From: Hymenobacter citatus
Lineage (GTDB): Bacteria > Bacteroidota > Bacteroidia > Cytophagales > Hymenobacteraceae
Length of the DNA: 64,000 nucleotides
NCBI RefSeq assembly: GCF_014333615.1
Contig: NZ_JACSCY010000001.1
Span: 434,001 to 498,000, forward strand
Direction: 5' to 3'
This document shows, piece by piece, positions 17,397-27,877 of this stretch. The position numbers and the translations under genes are program-made. Below the pieces are notes generated by a model that did not search any database, was not told where the DNA came from, and saw only the letters and a program-made list of their open reading frames with translations. Every line of letters starts with the position of its first letter. The first letter of the stretch is position 1.

Positions 17397-18128
17397 ATGC
17401 CCGCCGTCGACCTCTTTATTCCTTGCTTCGTTGATCAACTGTTTCCTACCACGGCCATGAATATGGTGAAGGTATTGGAGGCCGTGGGCTGCGAGGTGCA
17501 CTACAACGGCAACCAAACCTGCTGCGGCCAGCCGGCCTATAATGCGGGCTTCAAGGCCGAAAGCTGCGAGGTAGCCACCAAGTTTCTGAAGGATTTTCCC
17601 AACGAGCCGGGCCGTTACGTGGTCAGCCCGTCGGCTTCGTGTGTGGGTATGGTGCGCAACACCTACACCGAACTGTTTGAAGGCACACCGCAGCAAAGCC
17701 AGCACTATGGCCTGCAACGGCGCGTGTTCGAGCTGACCGAATTCCTGGTAGATGTGCTGGGCATCACTACCATTCCCGGTGCCGCCCTACCTGGCCAGTA
17801 CACCTACCACGACTCCTGCTCGGCCCTGCGCGAGTGCGGTATTCGGGAGGCGCCGCGCCAGCTGCTCGACAGCGTGCAAGGCCTCACGCGCCTGGAAATG
17901 GCCGAAACCGAAACCTGCTGCGGCTTTGGGGGCACGTTTGCTGTCAAGTTTCAGGCAATTTCTGTGGCCATGGCTGAGCAAAAGGTGGAGCACGCCCTGG
18001 CCACTGGCGCCGACTACCTCATCAGCACCGATACCAGCTGCCTGATGCACCTCGACGCTTACATCCGCCGCGAGAAAAAGCCCATTAAAACCCTGCACGT
18101 GGCCGATGTGCTGGCCAGTGGGTGGTAG
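17397..18128 (+). CDS. lutA: LutA/YkgE-type (CCG-domain) lactate-utilisation protein
   Basis: 243 residues, the usual length of LutA/YkgE. Two cysteine-rich CCG domains are visible: 'CFVDQLFP...QTCCGQPAYNAG' (Cys42-Cys43) and 'YHDSCSALRECG...ETCCGFGGTFAVK' (Cys174-Cys175), the heterodisulfide-reductase-like fold binding an Fe-S cluster. In the family it acts with LutB and LutC in oxidising L-lactate to pyruvate. lutB and lutC are not in the window, so the operon is split here or the protein serves another flavin/Fe-S enzyme. Confidence 0.85.
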   Translation: MPAVDLFIPCFVDQLFPTTAMNMVKVLEAVGCEVHYNGNQTCCGQPAYNAGFKAESCEVATKFLKDFPNEPGRYVVSPSASCVGMVRNTYTELFEGTPQQSQHYGLQRRVFELTEFLVDVLGITTIPGAALPGQYTYHDSCSALRECGIREAPRQLLDSVQGLTRLEMAETETCCGFGGTFAVKFQAISVAMAEQKVEHALATGADYLISTDTSCLMHLDAYIRREKKPIKTLHVADVLASGW

Positions 18129-18167
18129 ACCACGGATTGGGGCTGATTGAGTAAGTGTGTGTAGATA

Positions 18168-18293
18168 GACGAAAAACGATTGTCATCCTGAGCTTGCGAA
18201 GGACCTTATCACGCATGAACGACAGGCGTACCAACGACTCGTTCTCATGTGATAAGGTCCTTCGCAAGCTCAGGATGACAATCGTTTTCTGTC
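18168..18293. repeat. Family A inverted repeat (CATCCTGAG / AAGGACCTTA)
   Basis: The arms GATTGTCATCCTGAGCTTGC then GAAGGACCTTATCAC and their complement pair perfectly over more than 30 bp around a loop of about 30 bases. The loop contains CGTACCAACGACTCGTTCT, identical to the loop of the copy at 6699-6905. It lies between the convergent lutA and dapA genes and ends within 10 bases of the dapA stop codon. Confidence 0.9.
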
Positions 18294-18298
18294 TCTAC

Positions 18299-19195
18299 TT
18301 ACCCTACCGTTACCCCTTGCAGCTTGTGCGTTAGTACCGTAATCTTTTCCTGCAAGCCTTTCGACGCCTCTACCAAGGGCAGCCGCACAGCGGCCGAGCA
18401 TAAGCCCTGCGCCGCCAGGGCAGCTTTCACGCCCACGGGATTTCCCTCCTCATACATCAGCGGGTTGAGGGCTACGAACTCGTACAGTAGCTGGCTGGCC
18501 TGAGCGAAGTCGCCGGCCAGGGCATGGCGGGTCATGTCGGAAAACGTACGGGGGAAGGCATTGGCCAGCACCGAGATGATGCCTACAGCCCCGAAGCTGA
18601 TGAGCGAAGTTGTCATCATGTCGTCGCCCGAAATCAGCAGAAAGTCGTTGGGCTTACCGGCGGCAATGGCAATGCACTGCTCCAGGTTGCCGCTGGCCTC
18701 CTTAATGCCCACGATGTTGGGGTGCTGGGCCAGGCGCAGGGTAGTAGCCGCCGTGATGTTGGAGCCCGTGCGGCCGGGCACGTTGTAGAGAATCAGGGGT
18801 AGGGGCGAGGCATCGGCCAGGTGCTGGTAATGCGCCTCAATACCGGTCTGCGACGGTTTGTTGTAGTAGGGCGAAGCCGACAAAACGGCCACTACGCCGG
18901 TGAGGTCGATGGTGCGCAGGGTGTGCGCCACAGCGGCGGTATTGTTTCCTCCCAATCCGAAAACCAGCGGCACGCGGCCAGCTACCTGTTCTTGCGCTAC
19001 ACGCAAAACTTCGGTACGCTCTTCCACTGTTAAGGTAGGCGACTCTGCCGTGGTGCCGTTAATCACCAGATAATCAGCGCCTCCATCTAGTGTAAAGTCA
19101 ATTATACGACGCAGCGCGGCATAGTCCACGGCGTGGTCAGTGGTGGGCAAAAAAGGCGTGACGAGCGCAACGCCCGTACCACGGAGTTGGTTCAT
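18299..19195 (-). CDS. dapA: 4-hydroxy-tetrahydrodipicolinate synthase
   Basis: 298 residues, the normal DapA length. The Schiff-base lysine is Lys165 ('GIKEASGN'), the catalytic Tyr137 lies in 'YNVPGRTG', and the 'GTTAESPTL' motif is at 47-55. It condenses pyruvate with aspartate semialdehyde, the first committed step toward diaminopimelate and lysine. ATG 19195 (MNQLRGTGVALVTPF) fits the family start; the 21-residue extension to 19258 does not. A family A inverted repeat directly follows the stop. No other dap gene is in the window. Confidence 0.95.
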   Translation of the reverse strand: MNQLRGTGVALVTPFLPTTDHAVDYAALRRIIDFTLDGGADYLVINGTTAESPTLTVEERTEVLRVAQEQVAGRVPLVFGLGGNNTAAVAHTLRTIDLTGVVAVLSASPYYNKPSQTGIEAHYQHLADASPLPLILYNVPGRTGSNITAATTLRLAQHPNIVGIKEASGNLEQCIAIAAGKPNDFLLISGDDMMTTSLISFGAVGIISVLANAFPRTFSDMTRHALAGDFAQASQLLYEFVALNPLMYEEGNPVGVKAALAAQGLCSAAVRLPLVEASKGLQEKITVLTHKLQGVTVG

Positions 19196-19334
19196 GAGTG
19201 GAAAATCAGTTGATTTGTAAGGAAGCTGCTCCGCCAAAAGTACAATGCATAAAAGCATTCAGTCAGCGTAGCCGTATCCATTAATTATTTTCAAAAATAC
19301 CCATTTTTTGAGAGCCTGGTGCTCTTAAATATCC

Positions 19335-20231
19335 ATGATTGTATTTCGTACCGCTTTGCTGGCCGCTGGGCTGGCTTCTATGCTGGCTCTACCCGCCTGC
19401 GATATCAAATCTGCCACCGCTTCTGAAGTTGATCCTCCCACTGTGACAGCCACCGATTCGGTTACTGTAACAGCGCCTGCTGCGGCCCCGGCTACCGCCG
19501 CGCCGGCCAGCATTCCGGCGGCCAGCGTAGCCAGCGCGGCGGTTATCTACGCCCGGCCGCAGGTGCCCATTCTGTGCTACCACCAGATCCGCGACTGGCG
19601 CCCGCGCGACTCCAAATCGGCCAAGGACTACATTGTGCCGGTAGACGCGTTCAAGAAGCAGATGCAGATGCTGGCCGATTCGGGCTACCACACCATCCTG
19701 CCCGACCAGCTCTACGCCTACCTGGCTACCGGCGCGGCCCTACCCCCCAAGCCAGTCATGCTCACCTTCGACGACACGGACCTGGACCAGTTCACCGTGG
19801 CCCGTCCCGAGCTGGACAAGCACGGCTTTAAGGCGGTGTATTTTGTGATGACTGTGAGCCTGGGCCGCCCCAAGTACATGAGCAAAGCGCAAGTGAAGCA
19901 GCTCGCCGATGAAGGCAACGTCATCGGCTCGCACACCTGGGACCACCACAACGTGAAGAAATACCAGGGCCAGGATTGGGTAACGCAAATCGAAAAGCCC
20001 ACCAAAACGCTGGAGGAAATTACGGGCCAGAAGATTACCTACTTCGCCTACCCCTTCGGCTTGTGGAACCCTGAGGCCATTCCGGAGCTGAAAAAGCGCG
20101 GCTTCGTGGCGGCCTTCGCCTTGGCCGAAAAGCGCGACCAGCAGGACCCGTTGTTCACCATTCGCCGCATCATTGCCAGCGGCTACTGGAGCCCGCGCAC
20201 ATTGCATAACAGCATGGTGCGTAGTTTTTAA
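19335..20231 (+). CDS. Polysaccharide deacetylase (NodB/CE4) lipoprotein
   Basis: 298 residues. The lipobox is 'ALPAC' (Cys22), followed by an Ala/Thr/Pro-rich linker to about residue 70. The NodB domain has 'LTFDDTD' (Asp146, Asp147), the metal-binding 'SHTWDHH' (His200, His204) and 'YPFG'. The usual Gly after TFDD is replaced by Thr. It probably deacetylates a cell-wall or exopolysaccharide amino sugar from a membrane anchor. It is divergent from dapA with 139 bases between the two start codons. Confidence 0.88.
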   Translation: MIVFRTALLAAGLASMLALPACDIKSATASEVDPPTVTATDSVTVTAPAAAPATAAPASIPAASVASAAVIYARPQVPILCYHQIRDWRPRDSKSAKDYIVPVDAFKKQMQMLADSGYHTILPDQLYAYLATGAALPPKPVMLTFDDTDLDQFTVARPELDKHGFKAVYFVMTVSLGRPKYMSKAQVKQLADEGNVIGSHTWDHHNVKKYQGQDWVTQIEKPTKTLEEITGQKITYFAYPFGLWNPEAIPELKKRGFVAAFALAEKRDQQDPLFTIRRIIASGYWSPRTLHNSMVRSF

Positions 20232-20264
20232 GAGGCTACATACAAGGCAAGCGTACATCAGTAC

Positions 20265-20350
20265 GTCCTGCTGAGCTTGTCGAAGCATCTCGCGTGCTGA
20301 TGTAGGATAGAAAACTATCAGGCGAGATGCTTCGACAAGCTCAGTATGAT
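20265..20350. repeat. Family B inverted repeat (CTGAGCTTGTCGAAGCATCTC)
   Basis: The arms CTGAGCTTGTCGAAGCATCT plus CGC and complement pair perfectly over 23 bp, with further imperfect pairing outside and a loop of about 28 bases. It lies between the convergent deacetylase and esterase genes. It has the same arm sequence as the element at 21885-21985. Confidence 0.88.
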
Positions 20351-20352
20351 GT

Positions 20353-21369
20353 TCAATTGTTTGTTTTGCTACTTCCACCAAACACCCTATTCAAAAAGTC
20401 CACCGTGTAGTTCAGGGTAGGCTGAAACCACGGGTTGAACAGCGGAAACGGGTGCGGCGCATCGGGGAAGGTGTGCTGCTCGTGGTAGATATTGAGCTGA
20501 CTGAGCTGCTGCATCATGTCGTCGCGGCCGGCGTGCATGCGGTCTACGGAACTGTTGAGGAACAGGGTAGGCGGCGTGTGTGGCCCTACGTAGGTGAGGG
20601 CCGACGCCTGCCGCCACAAATCAGGCCGCTCGGTTTTAGGGCTGCCAAACCAGTAGGTGGCGGCCGAAGTGCTTTTCCGGTCGTCGCCTTCGCCCGACTC
20701 AGGATGGATGAAGGCCAAAATGCCGTCTACGTCCACAATGGCCTGCACTTGGCTGGAATATCTGGTGTTGCAGGCCAGTGAGTCGAAGCGGGTTTCCTCA
20801 TTGGTAGTGCCAAGTAGCGCCGCCAGTTGCCCGCCCGCCGAAAAGCCCCACGTAGCAATCTGCTTGGAGTTTATGCGATACGCCCGCGCATTAGCCCGCA
20901 TCCACCGCACGGCGGCCTTCAGGTCCAGCACGGCCGCGGGGTAGGGTGCTTCGGTGCTCAGCCGGTACTCGGCCGTGACAGCTACAAAACCGCGGGCCGC
21001 CAGCTGCTGGGCCATCGGCACATGCTGGCTCCGGTCGCCGGAGCGCCACCCGCCCCCATGAATCAGGAGTACGGCTGGGTAGCCGCCCCGGCGGCGGGCT
21101 TTGGGGTAGAACACATCGAGCTGCAACGTCCGGCCGCCGGCCGTGCAGTACGGCACATTCATCCGGGCACGGATGGTAGCGGGCACCGCCGGCCTGGCCA
21201 GCGTAATGGTAGGGTCAGCTTTGCGGGCTTTAGCGAGGGCGCTGTAGACCGTGAAAGAGGTATCACGCGCCAGGGTAGGCGTTTGGGCCAGGCTGGGGTA
21301 GCAGCTTGCTATAACCAACAGCCCTGGCATCAGCACCCAGCCACAGCGTCTATAAAAAGAAAGCTGCAT
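20353..21369 (-). CDS. Exported alpha/beta-hydrolase (esterase, BD-FAE/lipase-like)
   Basis: 338 residues with a signal peptide ending near 'SLAQ'. The oxyanion motif is 'HGGGW' (His104), the nucleophile is in 'GFSAGG' (Ser177), the acid lies in 'NSSVDRMH' and the catalytic histidine in 'DAPHPF'. These fit the acetyl-esterase/BD-FAE-like hydrolases often found with carbohydrate use. Its ATG starts 4 bases after the rhodanese stop codon, so the two are co-transcribed. Substrate not determinable. Confidence 0.87.
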   Translation of the reverse strand: MQLSFYRRCGWVLMPGLLVIASCYPSLAQTPTLARDTSFTVYSALAKARKADPTITLARPAVPATIRARMNVPYCTAGGRTLQLDVFYPKARRRGGYPAVLLIHGGGWRSGDRSQHVPMAQQLAARGFVAVTAEYRLSTEAPYPAAVLDLKAAVRWMRANARAYRINSKQIATWGFSAGGQLAALLGTTNEETRFDSLACNTRYSSQVQAIVDVDGILAFIHPESGEGDDRKSTSAATYWFGSPKTERPDLWRQASALTYVGPHTPPTLFLNSSVDRMHAGRDDMMQQLSQLNIYHEQHTFPDAPHPFPLFNPWFQPTLNYTVDFLNRVFGGSSKTNN

Positions 21370-21373
21370 CCGG

Positions 21374-21748
21374 CTACTCCGTTGCTAAACCAGCCGTTTT
21401 CAAATCCTTGAAACCACCAGCGTTTTCCACCTTGGGGAAGCCTTTTTCGGTCATCAGCTTGGCCGTTTTGCCGCTGCGGTTGCCGGAGGCGCAGTAGAGC
21501 ACATAGGTTTTGGACTTATCGAGCTGAGCAATCCGGTCGTCAAAATCAGACGATTTGAAGTCGATATTGCGGGCACCGGCGAGGTGGCCGTCGGCATACT
21601 CCTCGGGCGTGCGCACATCCAGCACCACCACATCGGGCTTTTGCAGCAGCGCGGCGGTTTCGGTGGGCGTTACGGAGCTGTTGGAGGAGCAGGAAAGCTG
21701 CGTGAAGGCGAGGGCGCCGGTCAGGATGAATAGGAGGAAGCGGGGCAT
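21374..21748 (-). CDS. Rhodanese-domain lipoprotein
   Basis: 124 residues. The lipobox 'FTQLSC' gives Cys20. A single rhodanese domain follows with the active-site loop 'YCASGNRSGKTA' (Cys86) and 'DVRTPEEYADGHLAGARNI'. It is a likely periplasmic sulfur-carrier or thiosulfate sulfurtransferase. It is the first gene of a two-gene unit with the esterase. Confidence 0.9.
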   Translation of the reverse strand: MPRFLLFILTGALAFTQLSCSSNSSVTPTETAALLQKPDVVVLDVRTPEEYADGHLAGARNIDFKSSDFDDRIAQLDKSKTYVLYCASGNRSGKTAKLMTEKGFPKVENAGGFKDLKTAGLATE

Positions 21749-21884
21749 AGTGGGTAGGGGAAAGATGCGTTTTTAGAAAGGTAAGGAACTGCGTAAAGAC
21801 ACAGCGTTTTGTGACTTGTTGTTGAATGGCCGGTGAGAAACCTGCTTAGGAAATCATTTCGACCCAATTTGAACGTCATGGTGA

Positions 21885-21985
21885 TTGAACGTCATGCTGA
21901 GCTTGTCGAAGCATCTCGCTCGCTTCGTTGTATACTATCCAACGAAGCGAGCGAGATGCTTCGACAAGCTCAGCATGACGTTCAA
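21885..21985. repeat. Family B inverted repeat with perfect 46-bp stem
   Basis: The left arm (21885-21930) and right arm (21940-21985) are exact reverse complements over 46 bases, with a 9-base loop TATACTATC. The core CTGAGCTTGTCGAAGCATCT is shared with 20265-20350. It lies between the 5' end of the rhodanese gene and the 3' end of ligA. Confidence 0.95.
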
Positions 21986-21989
21986 CGTC

Positions 21990-24261
<2,272 letters not shown>

Positions 24262-24262
<1 letters not shown>

Positions 24263-24768
24263 TACTGCACCCGTACACCGTCGGCAATGAAGTTGTACTG
24301 CTCCACGGGCGCGGTGATGGCCGCAATTTCCTGCTTGGATTTGCCGGCGTCTTCGGCGTAGTGGCGCTGCTGGGCTACCGATACCGTTTCATGCACCACC
24401 ACGCCCTCAATCACGGCCGTTTTGCCGCTGATGTCTTTGGGCACGAAGAAGGCGTGGTCCTTGAAGCGCACGCGCATCATCTGGCCGGGGGCGGGCTGCA
24501 TGGTTAGCCAGCAGCCCTCAGCCTTGCACACATCAGCAATGGGGCCTACCAGCTTCACGCGGGCCGAGTCGCGGCCGGCCAGCACCGTTTGGAGCTGCTG
24601 CACGGGCACCGCCCCGGCGGGCGTCACGGGGGCACCGTAGGTCTGGGCCTGGGTGGTAGCCAGCAGGGCTGTGTGGGTGCCGGGCGCGGGCGTCAGCGGA
24701 GCTTTAGGGGCCTGAGCTGTGGCTAACGTGCAAGAAAGGCTAAAGGCAGCCAATAGGAAATAACGCAT
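24262..24768 (-). CDS. Exported DUF4920-family protein
   Basis: 168 residues. ATG 24768 starts a signal peptide (MRYFLLAAFSLSCTLATAQA); the 40 residues in frame upstream are not signal-like. The core matches DUF4920: 'VKLVGPIADVCKAEGCWLTM', 'FVPKDISGKTAVIEGVV', 'QRHYAEDAGKS'. The conserved cysteines in 'VCKAEGCW' hint at a metal or haem-associated role; the family's function is not established. It was probably transcribed separately from ligA. Confidence 0.82.
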
Positions 24769-24905
24769 AGGAGTGGGGTAGGAAAAGGGAGGATGCTGCC
24801 ACAACGGACCGGCCGCCGGGCGCGGCAAAAGCTGAGTATCAGATGATATGCTTGCAAAATAGCAAACATCCGACACACTGTTACCCACTTCATCGGGCGC
24901 CTACG

Positions 24906-25646
24906 CTAGCGTTTCGCCAGCTCCTTCACCTCGCGCAGCTTGTCCCGGTCGTAATACTCGGTGCGCACAACACCCACGGTAGGGGCATAATACGTGACTT
25001 CGCGCTCCACTTTGCGGATGGCCATATCGGCACGCGCCCGGGTAGTGAGGTCGCGCTCAGCTTCTACCTTATAGCACTGAAAAGTGCCGGCGGGTGTGGT
25101 CACGGCCTGGGGGCCACTTACCACCCGTCGATGTGTAAGCATGGCCTGCACCTTGGCAATGTCCACGGCCGAGCTGCTGACTTGCACCACTACGCCGCCG
25201 TCGGGCAGTTTGCTGCCCACAGTGGGGTTGTCGGGCCAAGCCAGGCGGGTAGGCTGGTAGGTGTAGATACGGTCCCGGAAGCGGCGCAGCGCATCGGGCG
25301 GCAGCTCGGCCATACCGTCGGTGAACGATGTGTCGCGGTGCGCAGCGTAGGTGAGGTCCTGCATACGTACCAGCCGGCTTTTGGCATCATAGATACCGCT
25401 TTTCAGCAGTGCGATAGTGGTGGTAAGCGTTTGTTTTTTGTTGGTTTCGGAGCCGAGCCGTACTACGCGTTGGGTGATATGGCCGGTTTTTTTGCCCTTC
25501 GCGTCTAGTAGGTTGTACACCAGCTCGGCATCATCGACGAGCTGAAACGGAGCGGGACCTTCGGGAAGAAGGCGGGTAGGAGAAAAGGCGCTGGTACCAA
25601 GCAGGAATGCCAACAGCGCAGCCGGACGCGTGAGAATGCAGGGCAT
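24906..25646 (-). CDS. Exported DUF3108-like beta-rich protein
   Basis: 246 residues. ATG 25646 starts a signal peptide (MPCILTRPAALLAFLLG). The rest is a beta-rich domain with 'ELVYNLLDAKGKKTGHITQRV', 'TPAGTFQCYKVE' and 'EVTYYAPTVGVVRTEYYDRD', the recurring features of DUF3108/TapB-like proteins of Bacteroidota. Function unknown; it is likely periplasmic. The longer frame to 25958 crosses the divergent gene's 5' region and is not used. Confidence 0.72.
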   Translation of the reverse strand: MPCILTRPAALLAFLLGTSAFSPTRLLPEGPAPFQLVDDAELVYNLLDAKGKKTGHITQRVVRLGSETNKKQTLTTTIALLKSGIYDAKSRLVRMQDLTYAAHRDTSFTDGMAELPPDALRRFRDRIYTYQPTRLAWPDNPTVGSKLPDGGVVVQVSSSAVDIAKVQAMLTHRRVVSGPQAVTTPAGTFQCYKVEAERDLTTRARADMAIRKVEREVTYYAPTVGVVRTEYYDRDKLREVKELAKR

Positions 25647-25746
25647 AGAAGGAGGAAAAATACAATATGGGTAGGAGGCTATCTGTTTTGCTCCATACGC
25701 GGGGTAGGGGGGCATAAGTTGCGTCAGGGGCAACCCTACGGGGTGT

Positions 25747-25778
25747 TTTGCGTTTGCCGGGGCAGGGCCGTAGCTTGC
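25747..25778 (+). promoter_or_regulatory. Candidate promoter for the 25830 gene
   Basis: TTTG at 25747-25750 and TAGCTTGC at 25771-25778 with a 20-base spacer resemble the Bacteroidota promoter. The start codon is 52 bases downstream of the -7 element. Confidence 0.45.
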
Positions 25779-25829
25779 GGGCAACGAGTTCTGCATCCGC
25801 TCATACCCACTTTTCTTACCAAAATCTAT

Positions 25830-26397
25830 ATGGCCGATTCTGCCACTCCTACCACCAATTGGGCCGATATGGCCGCTTCCGTACTGTCTAAGCTCTCGGG
25901 CGGCGTGGAGCTGTCCTGTGCTTTCGATCAGATAGAAGTGCAGGTGCCCAACCCACAAAGCCCCACCGGCACGCCCGCCACGTGGCGCATCAATGGCTCG
26001 TTGCGCATCCGCACGCGCGGCGAAAACCCTACCCCCGGCTCCACGCCCCAGTCCCTTGGCTAGCGGCCTCGAAGTAGACGCCCGGCTGACCGTTACGATT
26101 GAGGGCGACGAGCTGCAACTGGCGGCCTCCGGTACCTACCTCATCCTGAATGTGCCCAGCCAGCGCGTGCTCGATAAGCTCACCAGCGGCCCGCCCAAAG
26201 ACCCCAACGCCCCGCCGCGCCCCCCCGGCCCCAAAGCCGACCCCTTGCAGCAGCTACACGAGCTGGCCAAACGCCTGGGCCTGGTACTGGAGCTGCGCGT
26301 AAACGGCAAAACCTACGTCACGTTTGGGCAGGGCAAGCGACCGAGTATCACCTTTCACGCCGTGCTGGGAAAAATCGGGTCATTTTTTCGGAGCTGA
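25830..26397 (+). pseudogene. Hypothetical gene split by a +1 frameshift
   Basis: Frame one starts at ATG 25830 ('MADSATPTTNWADMAASVL') and stops at TAG 26061-26063 after '...STPQSLG'. Frame two is open across 25993-26397 and continues as 'PLASGLEVDARLTVTIEGDE...' to the end. Joining them near 26026-26058 gives one protein of about 188 residues with continuous beta-strand-like sequence and normal codon use in both halves. The overlap holds C-rich runs (TACCCCCGG, GCCCCAG, TCCC). It could be a true mutation, a sequencing error or recoding. I do not recognise the family. Confidence 0.6.
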
Positions 26398-26525
26398 GCC
26401 GGTGAAAACAAGCGGTATTCCGTAGGGGTTTTGTTTATATTGGCAAAAGGCTCAATGAGTTTGCCACGGAACTAAAGGGTCCTAAAATAGCTTGCCCAAC
26501 CGTATGCTGCTACGTCTGCTCTGTA

Positions 26526-27173
26526 ATGAATTCTGATTTCGGTAAAGAACGCCAGGGACGAATCGGGGCCAATCGCCCTACCCCCTCCACTCGTCCCGCT
26601 CGGGTGCCCTTGTCGCTGCTGCTGCTCTACCTGGGGCTGGTGGGCAGCCTGGTTTTGTTTGTGGTGCTGATATCGGCCTACGCGCACACGCGCTACACGA
26701 GCGGGGTGCCGGCGGGGCTGCACCCGTTTCCGCGCTATTTTTCTATCAGCACGGTGGTGTTGCTGGCCAGCAGCTACACGCTCAGCCAGGCCCGGCGCCT
26801 CTACCGCGACGATGACGTAACCAACCTGGCGCGCTGCCTGGGGGCTACGTTGCTGCTGGGCCTTGCCTTTGCCGGCTTGCAGGCGCTGGGCTGGCACGAG
26901 CTGCAAGTACAGGGCGTCTTTTTCAGGGACAAGCCCAGCGGTACCTACGTCTACCTCATCTCCGCCATCCACGTGATGCACTTGCTGGGAGGCGTGCTTT
27001 TCCTGACACTACTGTTTCTGCGCGCCCAACACGCCTCCCGCGACAGTATTCGTACGCTGCTATTCATCCGCGACCCGTACCGCCGCTTGCAGCTCAAACT
27101 GATGAGCACGTACTGGCATTTTGTGGATGCGCTGTGGGTGTTGTTATTCTGTGCGTTTCTGTTCTTGTATTAG
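26526..27173 (+). CDS. Cytochrome c oxidase subunit III-like membrane protein (orphan)
   Basis: 215 residues with five hydrophobic helices. It has the haem-copper oxidase subunit III signatures: 'STYWHFVDALWVLLF' at the C-terminus and 'SAIHVMHLLGGVLFL'. Subunit III stabilises the oxidase core. No subunit I, II or haem-synthesis gene is nearby, so this is a stand-alone copy. Its polar N-terminal 25 residues are longer than usual; ATG 26526 is the first start in frame. Confidence 0.85.
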   Translation: MNSDFGKERQGRIGANRPTPSTRPARVPLSLLLLYLGLVGSLVLFVVLISAYAHTRYTSGVPAGLHPFPRYFSISTVVLLASSYTLSQARRLYRDDDVTNLARCLGATLLLGLAFAGLQALGWHELQVQGVFFRDKPSGTYVYLISAIHVMHLLGGVLFLTLLFLRAQHASRDSIRTLLFIRDPYRRLQLKLMSTYWHFVDALWVLLFCAFLFLY

Positions 27174-27186
27174 GCTGAAAGTATCT

Positions 27187-27274
27187 GTCTTCCTGAACAG
27201 CGCGAAGGACCTTAGATTAGCTGAACGACCACCGTAACAATGATGCGTTTATCTGATCTAAGGTCCTTCGCTTT
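27187..27274. repeat. Diverged family A inverted repeat
   Basis: The arms GCGAAGGACCTTAGAT and ATCTAAGGTCCTTCGC pair perfectly over 16 bp, flanked by a decayed CTTCCTGA remnant on the left only. The loop GAACGACCACCGTAACAATG is similar to the loops of the other two copies. It lies between the COX3 and GNAT genes. Confidence 0.8.
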
Positions 27275-27297
27275 CCATTAGTTACAACACGTTTTCT

Positions 27298-27717
27298 ATG
27301 CCTCCACGCCTGCTACTAACTTCCGACCCGGACCTTGCCATTCGCCAGCAGCTTTTAGCAGGGTTGCAGGACTATAATCGGCAGCAAGTGCCCGGCGAGT
27401 CGCAGCTACTGGCTGTGCTGCTCCTCGATGAGCAAGACGCACCCATCGGTGGCTTGTGGGGGCGTACGTATTACGACTGGCTGTTTGTGGAACTGCTGTT
27501 TGTGCCGGAGCAGCTACGCGGCCAGGACTGGGGTGCGCGCCTGCTACAAGAGGCCGAGCAGGCCGCCCACCAGCGCGGCTGCCAGCACGCCCACCTCGAT
27601 ACGTTCGGATTTCAGGCCAAGGATTTCTACGTGAAACAAGGGTACACTGTGTTCGGGCAGCTCGACAACTATCCTACTGGCTTCACGCGCTACTTCCTAC
27701 GCAAAGCGCTTTCTTAA
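27298..27717 (+). CDS. GNAT-family N-acetyltransferase
   Basis: 139 residues, a typical single GNAT domain. The acetyl-CoA-binding turn is 'VPEQLRGQDWGARLL', followed by helix 'EAEQAAHQRGCQHAHLDT' and the closing strands 'AKDFYVKQGYTVFGQLDNYP'. It acetylates an unknown small molecule or protein amine in the cytoplasm. Its ATG follows the family A repeat directly, with only about 20 bases for translation signals. Confidence 0.88.
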   Translation: MPPRLLLTSDPDLAIRQQLLAGLQDYNRQQVPGESQLLAVLLLDEQDAPIGGLWGRTYYDWLFVELLFVPEQLRGQDWGARLLQEAEQAAHQRGCQHAHLDTFGFQAKDFYVKQGYTVFGQLDNYPTGFTRYFLRKALS

Positions 27718-27877
27718 AGTAGGTGCCGAGTGCCTAGCTTAATAGCGTAAAAGACGCTGTGCCGAAGCAAGAATTGTCTGTTTCAAATAGTATATAAATA
27801 TTGTCATAGAGTACTTGTTTCTAGATAGATAGTGAGTATTATGCGGGGTATTTATCTACTCACTTAACCACTATTCT

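Noticed and set aside
26053-26063. Programmed +1 frameshift like that of prfB
   Set aside because: CTT GGC TAG lacks the CTT-TGA shift site and an upstream Shine-Dalgarno at the needed spacing, so mutation or sequencing error is likelier.
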